The notes: a model not told the origin generated them from the letters alone. Shown: positions 1-10,193, numbered from the stretch's first letter. The stretch is DNA of 59,762 nt from Lachnospiraceae bacterium (GCA_016284175.1 JAEEOJ010000147.1:1-59762); one strand, 5' to 3'. Translations and numbers: made by a program.

Positions 1-446
1 GATATATCATGTAAATGATTGCCTTCCTTCGCGAACTTGATGCCTTCGAAAAAGCAGTTTTCTGTTTCTTTTATGAGTTTTAATAATTCGGGATCAACTT
101 CGCCGACCGGATAGGTTCTGGCGGCATCCGAATGATACCCTTTGTAAATGCATCCGCAGTCGAGGCTTACGATGTCGCCTTCTTTTAACTTGCGGCTTTT
201 CTTAGGAATTCCGTGTACGACTTCCTCATTAATCGATACACAAACCGATCCGGGGAAACCGTTGTAGTGAAGGAAGTTCGGAATGCAGTCGTAGCTTCTT
301 ATGAGTTTTTCGGCCTCGATATCAATCTCAAGTGTGGATATACCGGGTGCTATAATCTCTTTAAGCTTGTCATGAACCTCTCCTAAAATCCTGCAGGATT
401 CTCGCATCAATTCAATTTCTCTCTCAGATTTTACTGATACTGCCAT
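1..446 (-). CDS. map: Methionine aminopeptidase type I, 3' end cut by the window
   Basis: Removes the initiator methionine from nascent proteins in the cytosol. Only the first 148 codons lie in the window; the C-terminal part is beyond base 1. The ATG at 446 opens MAVSVKSEREIELM. Family landmarks are NFLHYNGFPGSVC, EEVVHGIP with a conserved His, and the metal-ligand aspartates in SLDCG and HSDAAR. It is the last visible gene of the ribosomal operon, 68 bases after adk, the usual clostridial adk-map order. Infer infA and rpmJ beyond the edge. Confidence 0.96.
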   Translation of the reverse strand, partial: MAVSVKSEREIELMRESCRILGEVHDKLKEIIAPGISTLEIDIEAEKLIRSYDCIPNFLHYNGFPGSVCVSINEEVVHGIPKKSRKLKEGDIVSLDCGCIYKGYHSDAARTYPVGEVDPELLKLIKETENCFFEGIKFAKEGNHLHDI

Positions 447-514
447 TTTTTCCTCTCTTCTTTTCCGCTAAAGAATCTTCTTCGGCGGAAACCTGACTCT
501 GTCTTCGATTTGTA

Positions 515-1156
515 TTATCCGAGGATTTTTACAATATTTTCGAAGACGTCTTTAACATCTATTGTTCCGTCTACTTCTTTTAAGATTCCTTCATTATTAT
601 AGAAGTCAATCAAGGGCTGTGTCTGATCGTGATAAACTTTTAATCTGTTTAAAACAGTATCGGGCTTATCATCATCTCGTAAAATAAGAGCGCTTCCGCA
701 CTTATCGCATACACCCTCGGTCTTGGGAGGTACATGCTCGATGTGATATGTTGCTCCGCATGTAACACAGGCTCTTCTTCCCGACATTCTTCTTACGATG
801 TTTTCATCGGGAACATCAACGTTGATTGCATAGTCAATCTTGTCGTTTTGTTTTGCAAGCGCTTCCTTTAAAACATTTGCCTGAGGAATCGTTCTGGGGA
901 ATCCGTCGAGAACGTATCCGTTCTTGCAGTCGTCCTTTGATACTCTGTCAAGAAGAATCTTAACCGTGAGTTCGTCGGGAACGAGTTTTCCCTGATCCAT
1001 ATAAGACTTAGCTTCAAGTCCGAGCGGTGTTCCTTCCTTAATATTTGCCCTGAAGATATCTCCTGTGGAAATATGAGGGATGGTATATTTCTCGGCAATC
1101 ATTTTTGCCTGAGTTCCTTTGCCCGCACCGGGTGCGCCAAGCATAACAATTTTCAT
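515..1156 (-). CDS. adk: Adenylate kinase
   Basis: Catalyses ATP + AMP <-> 2 ADP in the cytosol. At 213 aa it is the long bacterial form. The P-loop GAPGAGKGT is at residues 7-15, the DGFPR arginine motif at 84-88, and the LID domain carries four cysteines (Cys130, Cys133, Cys150, Cys153), which indicates a structural zinc site as in Gram-positive enzymes. It sits between secY and map in the spc operon. The 69-base spacer from secY holds a perfect hairpin. Confidence 0.98.
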   Translation of the reverse strand: MKIVMLGAPGAGKGTQAKMIAEKYTIPHISTGDIFRANIKEGTPLGLEAKSYMDQGKLVPDELTVKILLDRVSKDDCKNGYVLDGFPRTIPQANVLKEALAKQNDKIDYAINVDVPDENIVRRMSGRRACVTCGATYHIEHVPPKTEGVCDKCGSALILRDDDKPDTVLNRLKVYHDQTQPLIDFYNNEGILKEVDGTIDVKDVFENIVKILG

Positions 1157-1189
1157 CTTAGTTTTCCTTTTCGTTTTAAGGCACGATAA

Positions 1190-1210
1190 GACACTCCGGT
1201 ATGGAGTGTC
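1190..1210 (-). other. Hairpin in the secY-adk spacer
   Basis: GACACTCC and GGAGTGTC form a perfect 8-bp stem with a 5-base loop between the secY stop and the adk ribosome site. No T-run follows on the minus strand, so it is probably an mRNA stability or processing element, not a terminator. Function is inferred. Confidence 0.5.
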
Positions 1211-1225
1211 CTCGTCCTTATATTT

Positions 1226-2584
1226 TTAGTCGTTTAAAAATCCTTTGTAATTACGAACAAGCATCTGTGACTCAACCTGCTTAACCGTCTCGATGATAAC
1301 ACCGACAACGATGATGATACTCGTTCCGCCGAAACTTACGCTGGCTCCGAAGAGACCTGAGAAGATGTAGGGATAAACCGCTACGATTGTAAGTCCTACG
1401 GCACCGATGAAGATAACATAGTTGAGTACTGTGTTAAGATAATCGCTTGTAGGTTTGCCGGGTCTGATACCCGGAACGAATCCGCCGGCTTTCTTTAAGT
1501 TGTTGGCAATCTCCATAGGATTGAAAGTAATCGATGTATAGAAGTAAGCAAAGAATATTACTAAGAATACATAAGCGATTATTCCGATTGTATAGATCAT
1601 GTCGTTCTTGTTAAACCAGTATCTCGCATTCATGAATTTTAAGAGCTCGCCCCAGATATAGCCCCATCCCCAGAAGCCTGTCTCGGCTTTGGCGGTTCCG
1701 TTGAATCCGACCATATTGGAAATGATAATCGGGGTCTGCATAATTGATGAAGCAAAGATTACGGGGATAACTCCGGCCGTATTTATTTTGATGGGAATTG
1801 AACTTGTGTTGCCGCCCATCATCTTATTGCCCTGAACCTTCTTCGCATACTGAAGAGGTATCTTTCTTGTACCGTCACTTAAGAAAATAACCATTAAGAT
1901 AAGTACAATTACTACGGCAAGAATAATTACTGCATTAAGTACACCGATTGCAATTGATTTGTTCTTGATGAACTGTTCGAACAGTGTCTTTGCATCCGAA
2001 GGGAAGGATGAAATGATGTTAATGATAAGGATAATGGATATACCGTTTCCTACACCATGTTCTGTAATTCTTTCACCTGCCCACATAAGGAATGCGGAAC
2101 CTGCTGTCATTGCTGCAATTACGGTAATTACGTTTAATGCGTTGTACTCTGTAAGTAACCCCTGTGAACCGAATCCGATTGCCATGGCACCTGATTCGAT
2201 TAATGCAAGTCCAACCGTCACATATCTTGTGATGGCAGCGATCTTTTTACGTCCGTCTTCACCCTCGTTCTGCATTTCTTCCAACTTGGGAATAGCTATT
2301 GTCATAAGCTGCATAATAATGGATGAAGTGATGTACGGAGTAATGTTAAGTGCGAAGATTGACATTCTTTCGAATGAACCGCCGGTGAATGCACCGAGGA
2401 TTCCGAGACCGCCGTTTCCGTCTGTGCCGAAGAGGCTTTCCATCATCTGCTTAACGAACTCCTGGTTGATACCGGGAGAAGCTATCTGGCATCCGAGACG
2501 CACTATAACAAGCATTAAAAGGGTAAATAACAGTTTTTTTCTGATATCTTTTACCTTAAAAGCGTTGATAAATGTTTTAAACAC
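1226..2584 (-). CDS. secY: Preprotein translocase subunit SecY
   Basis: Channel-forming subunit of the Sec translocon with ten expected membrane helices; exports unfolded proteins and inserts membrane proteins with SecE/SecG and SecA. The 452-aa protein starts FKTFINAFKVKDIRKK and contains MQLMTIAIPKLE and GTSIIIVVGVIIETVKQ, typical SecY stretches. The start is GTG, sharing one base with the rplO stop (TAGTG), which implies translational coupling. It is slightly longer than the usual 420-440 aa because of a Trp-rich stretch (GFWGWGYIWGELL) around residue 305. Confidence 0.98.
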   Translation of the reverse strand: MFKTFINAFKVKDIRKKLLFTLLMLVIVRLGCQIASPGINQEFVKQMMESLFGTDGNGGLGILGAFTGGSFERMSIFALNITPYITSSIIMQLMTIAIPKLEEMQNEGEDGRKKIAAITRYVTVGLALIESGAMAIGFGSQGLLTEYNALNVITVIAAMTAGSAFLMWAGERITEHGVGNGISIILIINIISSFPSDAKTLFEQFIKNKSIAIGVLNAVIILAVVIVLILMVIFLSDGTRKIPLQYAKKVQGNKMMGGNTSSIPIKINTAGVIPVIFASSIMQTPIIISNMVGFNGTAKAETGFWGWGYIWGELLKFMNARYWFNKNDMIYTIGIIAYVFLVIFFAYFYTSITFNPMEIANNLKKAGGFVPGIRPGKPTSDYLNTVLNYVIFIGAVGLTIVAVYPYIFSGLFGASVSFGGTSIIIVVGVIIETVKQVESQMLVRNYKGFLND

Positions 2585-3024
2585 TAGATCACCTCTGCGC
2601 TGCCGCCTGCTGCTTCAATCTTTGCTTTAGCTGTTTCGCTGAAAGCGTTTACCTGTACCGTTAATTTCTTGGAAATTTCACCGTTTCCGAGAATCTTTAC
2701 ACCGTCTGCTGCTTTGCTGATTACACCTTCTTCAAGAAGCTTTTCAACTGTTACAACAGTACCGTCTTCGAATCTCTCGAGTGCCGATACATTGATTGAA
2801 ATGATCTCCTTTGTATTTCTGTTCGTAAATCCTCTTTTAGGAATACGTCTGTATAAAGGCATCTGACCACCTTCGAAACCGATTCTGGGTGCACCTGAAC
2901 GAGCTTTCTGTCCCTTGTGTCCCTTGCCGGCAGTCTTGCCGTTTCCTGAACCGTGGCCGCGTCCTCTTCTAAAATTATCACTGTGCTTTGAGCCTTCCGC
3001 AGGTCTTAAATTAGATAATTCCAT
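2584..3024 (-). CDS. rplO: 50S ribosomal protein L15
   Basis: Late-assembly 23S rRNA-binding protein of the large subunit. It is 146 aa, a normal length. The Gly/Lys-rich N-terminal arm ([20 protein letters not shown]) and [17 protein letters not shown] are diagnostic. It lies between rpmD (14-base gap) and secY (one-base overlap), as in the canonical spc order. Confidence 0.98.
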   Translation of the reverse strand: MELSNLRPAEGSKHSDNFRRGRGHGSGNGKTAGKGHKGQKARSGAPRIGFEGGQMPLYRRIPKRGFTNRNTKEIISINVSALERFEDGTVVTVEKLLEEGVISKAADGVKILGNGEISKKLTVQVNAFSETAKAKIEAAGGSAEVI

Positions 3025-3038
3025 TGCGACTCTCCTTT

Positions 3039-3224
3039 CTATGCCTCTTCAACCTTAAGAAGGTATCCGATCTGCTGAATCTGTCCTCTAGTTGCTGCAT
3101 TGTCAGGTAAAAGAACAGTCTTGTTAAGCTTTCTTAAACCCATTGCTTCTACGGTCTTTCTGTGTTTGGGAACAGCACCTATAGGGGACTTAACTAATGT
3201 AATTTTTAACATTTTGTCTGCCAT
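3039..3224 (-). CDS. rpmD: 50S ribosomal protein L30
   Basis: Small large-subunit protein of 61 aa with the L30 pattern [19 protein letters not shown] and a C-terminal [14 protein letters not shown]. Reads from ATG at 3224, 25 bases after rpsE, with a good AGGAG ribosome site. Present in the standard S5-L30-L15 order. Confidence 0.97.
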   Translation of the reverse strand: MADKMLKITLVKSPIGAVPKHRKTVEAMGLRKLNKTVLLPDNAATRGQIQQIGYLLKVEEA

Positions 3225-3249
3225 TTTGGTCTCCTTTCATAACCGCGGT

Positions 3250-3762
3250 TTAAGCACGAATGCCTTCTACCGACTTACCACGATTTCTGGCAACATCTTC
3301 GGGACTCTTAAGTTTGCTTAAGCCTTCGATAGTTGCAAGTGCTACATTTGTTTTATTGTTTGAACCCAATGACTTTGTACGGATGTTTCTGATGCCTGCG
3401 AGTTCACACACCTTACGTGCGGGACCTCCGGCAATGATACCAGTACCTTCGGGAGCTCTCTTTAAAAGAATGCTGGCCGAAGAGTATTTGCCGATATAAT
3501 CATGTGTTACGGATGCGTTCTCATCAAGACAAATTGATACGAGATGCTTCTTAGCATCATCAGTTGCCTTACGGATTGCTTCGCCGTTTTCTTTGGCCTT
3601 ACCTGTGCCAACACCTACATGACCGTTCTTATCACCAACAACTACAAGTGCTGCGATGCTCATTACACGACCACCCTTTGTAGTCTTGCTGACTCTTTTA
3701 ATAGCGATTGTATCACTAAATAATTCACCTAACTCAGCAGGGTTAATAATATTGCGTACCAT
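3250..3762 (-). CDS. rpsE: 30S ribosomal protein S5
   Basis: Decoding-fidelity protein of the small subunit, 170 aa. The N-terminal double-stranded-RNA-binding fold is marked by VSKTTKGGRVMSIAALVVVG and GHVGVGTGKAKE; the C-terminal domain by IIAGGPARKVCELAGI. Gap of 17 bases from rplR. The loop around VSKTTKGGR is where spectinomycin-resistance changes occur in other bacteria; no unusual residue stands out here. Confidence 0.98.
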   Translation of the reverse strand: MVRNIINPAELGELFSDTIAIKRVSKTTKGGRVMSIAALVVVGDKNGHVGVGTGKAKENGEAIRKATDDAKKHLVSICLDENASVTHDYIGKYSSASILLKRAPEGTGIIAGGPARKVCELAGIRNIRTKSLGSNNKTNVALATIEGLSKLKSPEDVARNRGKSVEGIRA

Positions 3763-3779
3763 TGCAAATCCTCCCCTTC

Positions 3780-4148
3780 CTAAAATTCCAAGCCGGCTTC
3801 TCTTGCTGCTTCAGCGAGAGCTGCGACTTTACCTTGATATATATAACCGCCACGATCAAAGACAACTTCTTTAATACCTTTGTCTAATGCTTTCTTAGCA
3901 ATTACTGTTCCTAAATATGCTGCTGCTTCAACGTTGTTGGTCTTTGTAAGCTCTGCCTTGATGTCCTTATCAAGTGTAGAAGCTGCTACAATAGTATTTC
4001 CAACCGTATCGTCGATAATTTGAGCATACATATGATCATTGCTTCTGAATACTGCCAAACGGGGTCTGTCAGCAGTTCCGCTTAAACGGCTACGAATTCT
4101 TCTGTGCTTCTCAGCACGTACTTCCTGTCTGGATGTCTTACTAACCAT
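3780..4148 (-). CDS. rplR: 50S ribosomal protein L18
   Basis: Binds 5S rRNA and with L5 docks it on the large subunit. 122 aa; basic N-terminus with [20 protein letters not shown], then [20 protein letters not shown] and the family-typical C-terminal ending AREAGLEF. Twenty bases downstream of rplF and 17 upstream of rpsE in the spc order. Confidence 0.98.
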   Translation of the reverse strand: MVSKTSRQEVRAEKHRRIRSRLSGTADRPRLAVFRSNDHMYAQIIDDTVGNTIVAASTLDKDIKAELTKTNNVEAAAYLGTVIAKKALDKGIKEVVFDRGGYIYQGKVAALAEAAREAGLEF

Positions 4149-4168
4149 TTTTATACTCTCCTTATCTC

Positions 4169-4720
4169 TTATTTCTTACCGGTCTTACCGACTTTACGTC
4201 TGATTACTTCGTCAGCATACTTGATACCCTTGCCCTTGTAAGGCTCAGGTCTTCTCTTATCCCTGATCTCTGCGGCGAATTGTCCGACTTTTTCTTTATC
4301 GATACCTTTAACAAGGATTACAGTGGCACTACCTGCCTGCTCAACCGATGTCTCGATACCTTCGGGATCTTCCATTTCAACCGGATGTGAATATCCGAGA
4401 GACAATGTAAGCTTCTTGCCTGCCTTAGCAGCCTTGTAACCTACACCGTTAACTTCAAGTTTCTTAACATAACCTTCAGTAACACCTACAACCATGTTGT
4501 TGATAAGTGTTCTTGTTAATCCGTGAAGGGATTTCATTTTCTTTAAATCGTTAGGTCTTGATACTAAAACTTCAGCACCTTCAACCTTGATTTCCATCTC
4601 AGAGGGTAAAACTCTTGTTAATTCACCCTTGGGACCTTTTACAGTCACTTTATTATTTTCTGCAACATCTACAGTAACGCCTGCAGGTATTGCGATTGGC
4701 ATTCTTCCTATACGTGACAT
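4169..4720 (-). CDS. rplF: 50S ribosomal protein L6
   Basis: Large-subunit protein near the factor-binding centre, made of two repeated folds. 183 aa, starting [15 protein letters not shown]. The C-terminal signature [16 protein letters not shown] near residue 155 is diagnostic. A clear AAGGAGGTA ribosome site precedes the ATG at 4720. Thirty-one bases follow rpsH. Confidence 0.98.
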   Translation of the reverse strand: MSRIGRMPIAIPAGVTVDVAENNKVTVKGPKGELTRVLPSEMEIKVEGAEVLVSRPNDLKKMKSLHGLTRTLINNMVVGVTEGYVKKLEVNGVGYKAAKAGKKLTLSLGYSHPVEMEDPEGIETSVEQAGSATVILVKGIDKEKVGQFAAEIRDKRRPEPYKGKGIKYADEVIRRKVGKTGKK

Positions 4721-4751
4721 GCCCGTACCTCCTTAAATATTTTCAATGCGA

Positions 4752-5153
4752 CTACCATACAAATGCTAATACTTCGCCGCCAACCTGTAATTTTCTGGCT
4801 TCCTTATCTGTGATAACGCCCTGGTTTGTTGAAATGATAGCTACGCCCAAACCACCGAGTACTCTGGGTAACTCATCCTTGCTTGCGTAAACGCGAAGAC
4901 CGGGTTTGGAGATTCTCTTAATACCGGAGATAACTTTGTCGTTTTTGTCTGCACCGTATTTTAAAGTAATCTTTATATTCTTGAAATTGCCATCATCAAC
5001 TAATTCGTAGGATCTGATGTATCCTTCATCTAATAAAATCTTAGCAATCGCCAATTTCATCTTTGAAGAGGAAACTTCTACCGTATCATGTTTTGCAGAG
5101 TTTGCGTTACGGATTCTTGTAAGCATATCTGCAATAGGATCGCTCATTGTCAT
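4752..5153 (-). CDS. rpsH: 30S ribosomal protein S8
   Basis: Primary 16S rRNA binder in the central domain of the small subunit. 133 aa, with [13 protein letters not shown] at the N-terminus and the C-terminal signature [15 protein letters not shown]. In enterobacteria S8 also represses the spc operon at the rplE region; whether that holds here cannot be seen. Positioned between rpsN and rplF. Confidence 0.98.
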   Translation of the reverse strand: MTMSDPIADMLTRIRNANSAKHDTVEVSSSKMKLAIAKILLDEGYIRSYELVDDGNFKNIKITLKYGADKNDKVISGIKRISKPGLRVYASKDELPRVLGGLGVAIISTNQGVITDKEARKLQVGGEVLAFVW

Positions 5154-5180
5154 TGTTGTGCCTCCTTATATATTTTTATC

Positions 5181-5366
5181 TTACCAGCTTGCTTTCTTAA
5201 CGCCGGGAATTTCGCCCTTGTATGCCAACTCTCTGAAGCAGATACGGCAGATACCGTATTTTCTCAAGTATGCATGAGGACGTCCGCAGATTCTGCAACG
5301 GTTGTATTCTCTTACACCGAATTTCTGCTGGCGTGATTGCTTAATCTTCATTGCTGTTTTAGCCAT
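5181..5366 (-). CDS. rpsN: 30S ribosomal protein S14, zinc-binding type Z
   Basis: Small-subunit head protein of 61 aa. Cys24-x2-Cys27 and Cys40-x2-Cys43 (CRICGRP and GICRICFRE) form the zinc site of the short type-Z S14, as opposed to the longer zinc-free form. Being embedded in the spc operon marks it as the housekeeping copy. Good AAGGAGG site before ATG 5366. Confidence 0.98.
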   Translation of the reverse strand: MAKTAMKIKQSRQQKFGVREYNRCRICGRPHAYLRKYGICRICFRELAYKGEIPGVKKASW

Positions 5367-5399
5367 GAAATATACCTCCTTAAATAAAAGACAACGATA

Positions 5400-5939
5400 C
5401 TATTTAGCGAAGGGCATGTTGAAGAGTCTTAATAACTCTCTTGCTTCTTCGTCAGTTTTAGCTGTTGTTACGAAGATAACATCCATACCTCTTACTTTAT
5501 CTACCTTATCATACTCGATTTCAGGGAAGATGAGCTGCTCTTTAATACCAAGAGCATAATTTCCTCTGCCGTCAAAAGCATTAGGATTTACACCTCTGAA
5601 GTCACGTACACGGGGCAATGCAAGATTTACGAGACGATCAAGGAACTCATACATCTTGTCACCGCGAAGGGTAACCTTGCAACCGATGTTCTGACCTTCT
5701 CTGATCTTGAAGTTAGCGATCGAATTCTTAGCCTTTGTAAGAACTGCCTTCTGTCCGGAAATGATTTCCAAATCTCTGACAGCAGACTCGAGTGCCTTAG
5801 CGTTTTCTTTAGCTTCGCCTACACCCATGTTGATTACGATCTTGTCAAGCTTGGGAACTTCCATGATGTTCTTGTAGCCGAATTTCTTCTGCATTGCATC
5901 TATAATTTCATTCTTATACTGATCTTTAAGTCTACTCAC
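5400..5939 (-). CDS. rplE: 50S ribosomal protein L5
   Basis: 5S rRNA-binding protein that also contacts P-site tRNA. 179 aa; [13 protein letters not shown] at the start, then [18 protein letters not shown] and [12 protein letters not shown], both characteristic. Located between rplX and rpsN with 26- and 33-base spacers. Confidence 0.98.
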   Translation of the reverse strand: MSRLKDQYKNEIIDAMQKKFGYKNIMEVPKLDKIVINMGVGEAKENAKALESAVRDLEIISGQKAVLTKAKNSIANFKIREGQNIGCKVTLRGDKMYEFLDRLVNLALPRVRDFRGVNPNAFDGRGNYALGIKEQLIFPEIEYDKVDKVRGMDVIFVTTAKTDEEARELLRLFNMPFAK

Positions 5940-5965
5940 GAATCTAGACCTCCTTTCATTAATTA

Positions 5966-6289
5966 TTATTTAATTACGTTTCCGGTCTTCTTCGCGAAAC
6001 GTTCCTTCTTAACCACTTTGCCGTTTTCATCCTTTGTAACTTTGAAGCCGACTCTGGTTGCCTTGCCGCCTTCTACAAGCATTACGTTTGAGATGTCAAT
6101 GGGGGCTTCCTTTGTGATGATACCGCCGTTGGGATTTCCTGCTGAGGGTTTTGAATGCTTTGTAATAACGTTAACGCCTTCAACAACTACTTTCTTCTTG
6201 TCAATATCTACACTTAAAACCTTAGCTTCTTTGCCCTTTGAGCTACCGGCGATAACTTTAACTGTATCACCCTTCTTAATCTTCATCAT
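5966..6289 (-). CDS. rplX: 50S ribosomal protein L24
   Basis: Assembly-initiator protein of the large subunit with an N-terminal KOW motif ([18 protein letters not shown]). 107 aa. Two adjacent ATG codons open the frame; the first, at 6289, is nine bases from AGGAGG and is preferred, with 6286 as an alternative. Fifteen bases downstream of rplN. Confidence 0.97.
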   Translation of the reverse strand: MMKIKKGDTVKVIAGSSKGKEAKVLSVDIDKKKVVVEGVNVITKHSKPSAGNPNGGIITKEAPIDISNVMLVEGGKATRVGFKVTKDENGKVVKKERFAKKTGNVIK

Positions 6290-6303
6290 AGTCGGGCACC
6301 TCC

Positions 6304-6672
6304 TTATAATACTTCGGGAGCAAGGGAAACAATCTTCATGTACTGTTTCTCACGAAGCTCTCTGGCTACAGGTCCAAAAATACGAGTTCCTCTGGGAGTC
6401 TTGTCGTCTTTTATGATAACTGCAGCATTTTCGTCAAATCTAATGTAAGAACCGTCTTTACGTCTTGCACCTTTTACGGTACGAACAACAACGGCCTTAA
6501 CAACATCACCTTTTTTTACAACGCCGCCGGGAGTAGCATCCTTAACGCTGGCAATGATGACGTCGCCAATGTTGGCATATCTTCTTGTTGAGCCGCCTAC
6601 TACGCGAATGCAAAGGAGTTCCTTAGCACCTGTATTGTCGGCAACTTTCAATCTAGTTTCCTGTTGAACCAT
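6304..6672 (-). CDS. rplN: 50S ribosomal protein L14
   Basis: Conserved large-subunit protein at the bridge to 16S rRNA. 122 aa, starting [18 protein letters not shown] and containing [14 protein letters not shown] and [14 protein letters not shown], all typical. Lies 12 bases after rpsQ; a strong ribosome site precedes ATG 6672. Confidence 0.98.
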   Translation of the reverse strand: MVQQETRLKVADNTGAKELLCIRVVGGSTRRYANIGDVIIASVKDATPGGVVKKGDVVKAVVVRTVKGARRKDGSYIRFDENAAVIIKDDKTPRGTRIFGPVARELREKQYMKIVSLAPEVL

Positions 6673-6684
6673 GCTCTTATCTCC

Positions 6685-6939
6685 TTATTTAACCTTTTCT
6701 ACAACCTCAACAAGTCTCCATCTCTTGTCCTTTGACAGGGGTCTTGTCTCTGCAACCTTTACTTTGTCACCAATCTGGCACACATTGTTCTCATCATGTG
6801 CCTTAAGCTTATATGTTCTCTTAACGATCTTGCCGTAAAGAGGGTGCTTTACATGGTTTTCTACAGCTACAACGATGGTTTTATCCATTTTGTTGCTGAC
6901 AACCTTACCTATACGCACTTTTCTTAAATTTCTTTCCAC
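6685..6939 (-). CDS. rpsQ: 30S ribosomal protein S17
   Basis: Primary 16S rRNA-binding protein with an OB fold. 84 aa. [17 protein letters not shown] and [14 protein letters not shown] match the family signature. Twenty-seven bases after rpmC in the S10-spc junction order L29-S17-L14. Confidence 0.98.
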   Translation of the reverse strand: MERNLRKVRIGKVVSNKMDKTIVVAVENHVKHPLYGKIVKRTYKLKAHDENNVCQIGDKVKVAETRPLSKDKRWRLVEVVEKVK

Positions 6940-6966
6940 AGCTTATCTCCTTTCTCAATCTGTTTC

Positions 6967-7179
6967 CTATGCGTTTACTTCGTTCTTCTTAACTGTAAGT
7001 ACGGTCTGAATACGAGCGATGTTCTTACGAACCTCTCTGATTCTTGCCGTGTTGTCAAGCTGATTTGTCGCATTCTGGAATCTCAAATTGAAAAGTTCCT
7101 TCTTGGCATCAACTAAAGCCTGCTCTAAGTCTGCGGGGGTCTTTTTCATTAAATCATTTACATATGTAGTTGTCTTCAT
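6967..7179 (-). CDS. rpmC: 50S ribosomal protein L29
   Basis: Two-helix protein near the polypeptide exit tunnel and part of the docking area for trigger factor and SRP. 70 aa, with [20 protein letters not shown] as the recognisable core. The ATG at 7179 overlaps the rplP stop by one base (TAATG), implying coupled translation. Confidence 0.97.
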   Translation of the reverse strand: MKTTTYVNDLMKKTPADLEQALVDAKKELFNLRFQNATNQLDNTARIREVRKNIARIQTVLTVKKNEVNA

Positions 7180-7607
7180 TAATTAGCCCCTCCTTCCAAG
7201 TCTGCTTTAGAAACAATTTTACATTTACAAGGGAGCTTGTGAGTTGCAAGACGGAGAGCTTCTTTAGCAACCTCTTCGGATACACCGGAGATTTCGAACA
7301 TTACTCTGCCGGGCTTAACAACTGCTACCCAGTATTCCAAAGTACCTTTACCTGAACCCATACGAGTTTCAGCAGGTTTTGCTGTAACGGGCTTGTCAGG
7401 GAAAATCTTAATCCAAACCTGTCCGCCACGCTTAATGTAACGTGTCATGGCAATACGGGCTGCTTCGATCTGGTTTGACTTGATCCAGCAGGGCTCTGTT
7501 GCCACAATACCATATTCACCGTAAGTAATCTGGTTGCCCGAAAGAGCTTTACCCTTCATACTTCCACGGAACTGCTTACGATGTTTAACTCTCTTAGGTA
7601 ATAACAT
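7179..7607 (-). CDS. rplP: 50S ribosomal protein L16
   Basis: Large-subunit protein that organises the A-site tRNA elbow. 142 aa; begins [15 protein letters not shown], then [11 protein letters not shown] and [20 protein letters not shown], followed by RMGSGKG. One-base overlaps with both rpsC upstream and rpmC downstream indicate coupled translation of the three genes. Confidence 0.98.
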   Translation of the reverse strand: MLLPKRVKHRKQFRGSMKGKALSGNQITYGEYGIVATEPCWIKSNQIEAARIAMTRYIKRGGQVWIKIFPDKPVTAKPAETRMGSGKGTLEYWVAVVKPGRVMFEISGVSEEVAKEALRLATHKLPCKCKIVSKADLEGGAN

Positions 7608-8263
7608 TATTTTGCACTCCCTTCTTTATTTTCTTTTACGGGGAGAACTTCGCCCTTGTAGATCCAAACCTTAACGCCAACTTTGCCGTAGGTTGTATCT
7701 GCCTCAGCGAAACCGTAATCGATATCGGCACGTAATGTCTGAAGAGGAATAGTACCATCACTAATTGTCTCAGTACGAGCCATATCAGCACCGCCTAAAC
7801 GGCCGGAAAGCTGAACTTTGATACCGTAAACTCCCGATTTCATGGTTCTTGTCATAGCCTGCTTCATTGCTCTTCTGTAAGCAACACGGTCTTCGAGCTG
7901 CTTAGCGATGTTTTCAGCAACAAGCTGTGACTCCTTCTCGGGTCTCTTAATCTCTTTAATGTCAACGTTTACGTTCTTGCCTGTGAGTTTCTTTAACTCT
8001 TTCTTTGTGTTTTCGATATCAGCGCCGCCTTTACCGATAACAAGACCGGGCTTAGAAGTATAAACGGTAACTTTAACTTTATTTGAAGCTCTTTCGATAT
8101 CGATTTTGCTGATACCGGATGTATAGAGTTTCTTCTTTAAATATTTTCTGATGTTGTAATCTTCAACAAGGCAATCAGCGAAATCAGCATCTGCGTACCA
8201 CATAGAACCCCAGTCCTTGATAACGCCTACTCTTATACCATGAGGATTAACTTTCTGTCCCAT
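7607..8263 (-). CDS. rpsC: 30S ribosomal protein S3
   Basis: Small-subunit head protein lining the mRNA entry tunnel, with helicase activity together with S4 and S5. The start chosen is ATG 8263 ([11 protein letters not shown]), seven bases after AGGAGG; an in-frame ATG at 8284 lies inside rplV without a ribosome site. The protein is 218 aa. The KH domain shows [12 protein letters not shown] and the C-terminal domain [17 protein letters not shown]. Confidence 0.97.
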   Translation of the reverse strand: MGQKVNPHGIRVGVIKDWGSMWYADADFADCLVEDYNIRKYLKKKLYTSGISKIDIERASNKVKVTVYTSKPGLVIGKGGADIENTKKELKKLTGKNVNVDIKEIKRPEKESQLVAENIAKQLEDRVAYRRAMKQAMTRTMKSGVYGIKVQLSGRLGGADMARTETISDGTIPLQTLRADIDYGFAEADTTYGKVGVKVWIYKGEVLPVKENKEGSAK

Positions 8264-8273
8264 ACTGTTCCTC

Positions 8274-8666
8274 CTATCTTTCATTGAGCACGATGGTAAT
8301 GTGGCTCATTCTCTTTTCGATTCTGTAAGCTCTGCCCTGTGCTCTGGGTCTGATTCTCTTCATTGTGGGTCCCTTATTTGCATAACATTCTTCAATGTAA
8401 AGCTTCTCGGGATTCATGCCGTTGTTGTTCTCGGCATTGGCGATAGCACTAAGTAAAAGCTTTTTGATAATGCTTGATGCGTATCTGGGATTGTACTCCA
8501 GAATAGCCAAAGCCGTATTAACATCTTTGCCTCTGATGGCGTCAAGTACGAAGCAAGCCTTCTGTACCGATACTCTTGCGTAAGATAACTTTGCCGAAGG
8601 TCTTGTCTCCCTGTTCTCTTTATTACGCTCTCTCTTGTATTGTGATCTGCTCTTTGTTTCTTCCAT
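8274..8666 (-). CDS. rplV: 50S ribosomal protein L22
   Basis: Lines the nascent-peptide tunnel with L4. 130 aa, with a basic N-terminal extension, then [16 protein letters not shown] and a C-terminal [17 protein letters not shown] that includes the tunnel hairpin. Preceded by a strong GGAAGGAGG site. It ends 10 bases before the rpsC start. Confidence 0.98.
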   Translation of the reverse strand: MEETKSRSQYKRERNKENRETRPSAKLSYARVSVQKACFVLDAIRGKDVNTALAILEYNPRYASSIIKKLLLSAIANAENNNGMNPEKLYIEECYANKGPTMKRIRPRAQGRAYRIEKRMSHITIVLNER

Positions 8667-8684
8667 GGATTAAAACCTCCTTCC

Positions 8685-8966
8685 TTACTTAGATTTAGAT
8701 TTCTTTTCGTCTTTACCGTGGCCTCTGTATGTTCTTGTAGCTACGAACTCACCGAGCTTGTGGCCAACCATATCTTCCGTTACATATACGGGAACATGCT
8801 TTCTGCCGTCATGAACCGCAAATGTATGTCCTACGAATGAGGGAAAGATTGTGGAACGACGTGACCAGGTCTTGATTACTTGTTTATTACCCGCTGCATT
8901 CATTGCGTCAACCTTCTTTAAAAGGCTTGCATCAGCAAAGGGTCCTTTTTTTAATGATCTTGCCAT
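8685..8966 (-). CDS. rpsS: 30S ribosomal protein S19
   Basis: Small-subunit head protein contacting S13 and the A/P-site tRNA region. The start is ATG 8966 ([10 protein letters not shown]), seven bases after AGGAGG; an upstream TTG at 8984 would add six residues and has no ribosome site. 93 aa. [19 protein letters not shown] and [10 protein letters not shown] are the family marks. Confidence 0.97.
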   Translation of the reverse strand: MARSLKKGPFADASLLKKVDAMNAAGNKQVIKTWSRRSTIFPSFVGHTFAVHDGRKHVPVYVTEDMVGHKLGEFVATRTYRGHGKDEKKSKSK

Positions 8967-8991
8967 TATTTTCCTCCTTATCAATATGCGC

Positions 8992-9834
8992 TTACTTTAA
9001 TGCGCGTCCGTCTCTTCTTCTTACGATGAGCTTGTTAGACTGCTTGTTTTTCTTTCTTGTCTTTAAGCCCAAAGCCGGTTTGCCCCAAGGTGTGCAAGGA
9101 CCGGGACGACCGATACTACACTTACCTTCACCACCACCATGAGGATGGTCGTTGGGGTTCATTACAGAACCACGTACTGTAGGGCGGATGCCCATGTGAC
9201 GTTTACGTCCTGCCTTACCGATATTGATAAGGTTGTGATCTACGTTACCTACGATACCTACTGTTGCTCTGCACATGATAGGTACCATTCTCATTTCGCC
9301 TGAAGGAAGACGAAGTGTTGCGTACTTACCTTCCTTAGCCATGAGCTGTGCACTGTTTCCTGCACTTCTTACCATCTGACCGCCTTTACCGGGTAAAAGC
9401 TCGATGTTGTGTACCTGAGTACCTACAGGAATCTTGTCCAAAGGTAAACAGTTACCAATGCGGACTTCGGCGTCGGGACCGTTCATAACTTTCATGCCGT
9501 CCTTTAAGCCTTCGGGTGCGATTATATAAGCTTTCTCGCCGTCTGCGTAGCAGATAAGAGCGATGTTTGCTGTTCTGTTGGGATCGTATTCGATACCGAT
9601 TACTTTAGCGGGAATACCGTCTTTATTTCTCTTGAAGTCTACGATTCTGTATTTCTTCTTGGCTCCGCCGCCATGATGTCTAACTGTTATCTTACCCTGA
9701 TTGTTACGTCCTGCTGTCTTCTCCATTGCGACACAGAGTGATTTCTCGGGTGTCTTCTTGGTAATTTCAGAGAAGTCAGAGCCAGTCATATTTCTTCTGG
9801 AGGGTGTATAGGGATTGTATGTCTTAATTCCCAT
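8992..9834 (-). CDS. rplB: 50S ribosomal protein L2
   Basis: Needed for subunit joining and peptidyl transferase integrity. 280 aa. The conserved loop DHPHGGGEG with His230 (equivalent to His229 of E. coli by motif) and the basic C-terminus [19 protein letters not shown] are visible; the N-terminal OB part contains [16 protein letters not shown]. Ribosome site AAAGGAG before ATG 9834. Confidence 0.98.
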   Translation of the reverse strand: MGIKTYNPYTPSRRNMTGSDFSEITKKTPEKSLCVAMEKTAGRNNQGKITVRHHGGGAKKKYRIVDFKRNKDGIPAKVIGIEYDPNRTANIALICYADGEKAYIIAPEGLKDGMKVMNGPDAEVRIGNCLPLDKIPVGTQVHNIELLPGKGGQMVRSAGNSAQLMAKEGKYATLRLPSGEMRMVPIMCRATVGIVGNVDHNLINIGKAGRKRHMGIRPTVRGSVMNPNDHPHGGGEGKCSIGRPGPCTPWGKPALGLKTRKKNKQSNKLIVRRRDGRALK

Positions 9835-9893
9835 TTCTTTGTTCTCCTTTACTGTTATTTATTATCATGCTTCATTGCATATAGATTCGGCTA

Positions 9894-10193
9894 TTAGATA
9901 CCTGAGAAGATCTCGATATCCTTGCTGCCTTCTGTAAGCTTAACAATAGCTTTCTTTGTTTCAGCAGTCTTGCCGTATACATTGCCACGTCTCTTGTTTT
10001 TGCCGTTGCAATTCATTGTGTTTACACTTGCTACCTCTGTGCCGGGAAACATTTTCTCAACAGCATCTTTAATCTGATTCTTGGTAGCATCGGGATTTAC
10101 TAAGAAGGTATACTTCTTGTCGCCCATACCGGACATACTCTTTTCAGTAACAACCGGCTTTAAAATAACGTCATAATATTTAAGATCTGCCAT
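9894..10193 (-). CDS. rplW: 50S ribosomal protein L23
   Basis: Tunnel-exit protein and docking site for trigger factor and SRP. 99 aa; DVILKPVVTEKSMSG near the N-terminus and VNPDATKNQIKDAVEKMF in the core are typical. Its ATG overlaps the rplD stop by one base, implying coupled translation. Confidence 0.97.
   Translation of the reverse strand: MADLKYYDVILKPVVTEKSMSGMGDKKYTFLVNPDATKNQIKDAVEKMFPGTEVASVNTMNCNGKNKRRGNVYGKTAETKKAIVKLTEGSKDIEIFSGI

Noticed and set aside
1959-2630. 223-codon plus-strand reading frame inside secY
   Set aside because: Antisense shadow of secY with no ribosome site and no family resemblance.
8264-8284. Upstream ATG for rpsC
   Set aside because: Lies within rplV without a ribosome site; the canonical MGQKVNPHG start at 8263 has AGGAGG.
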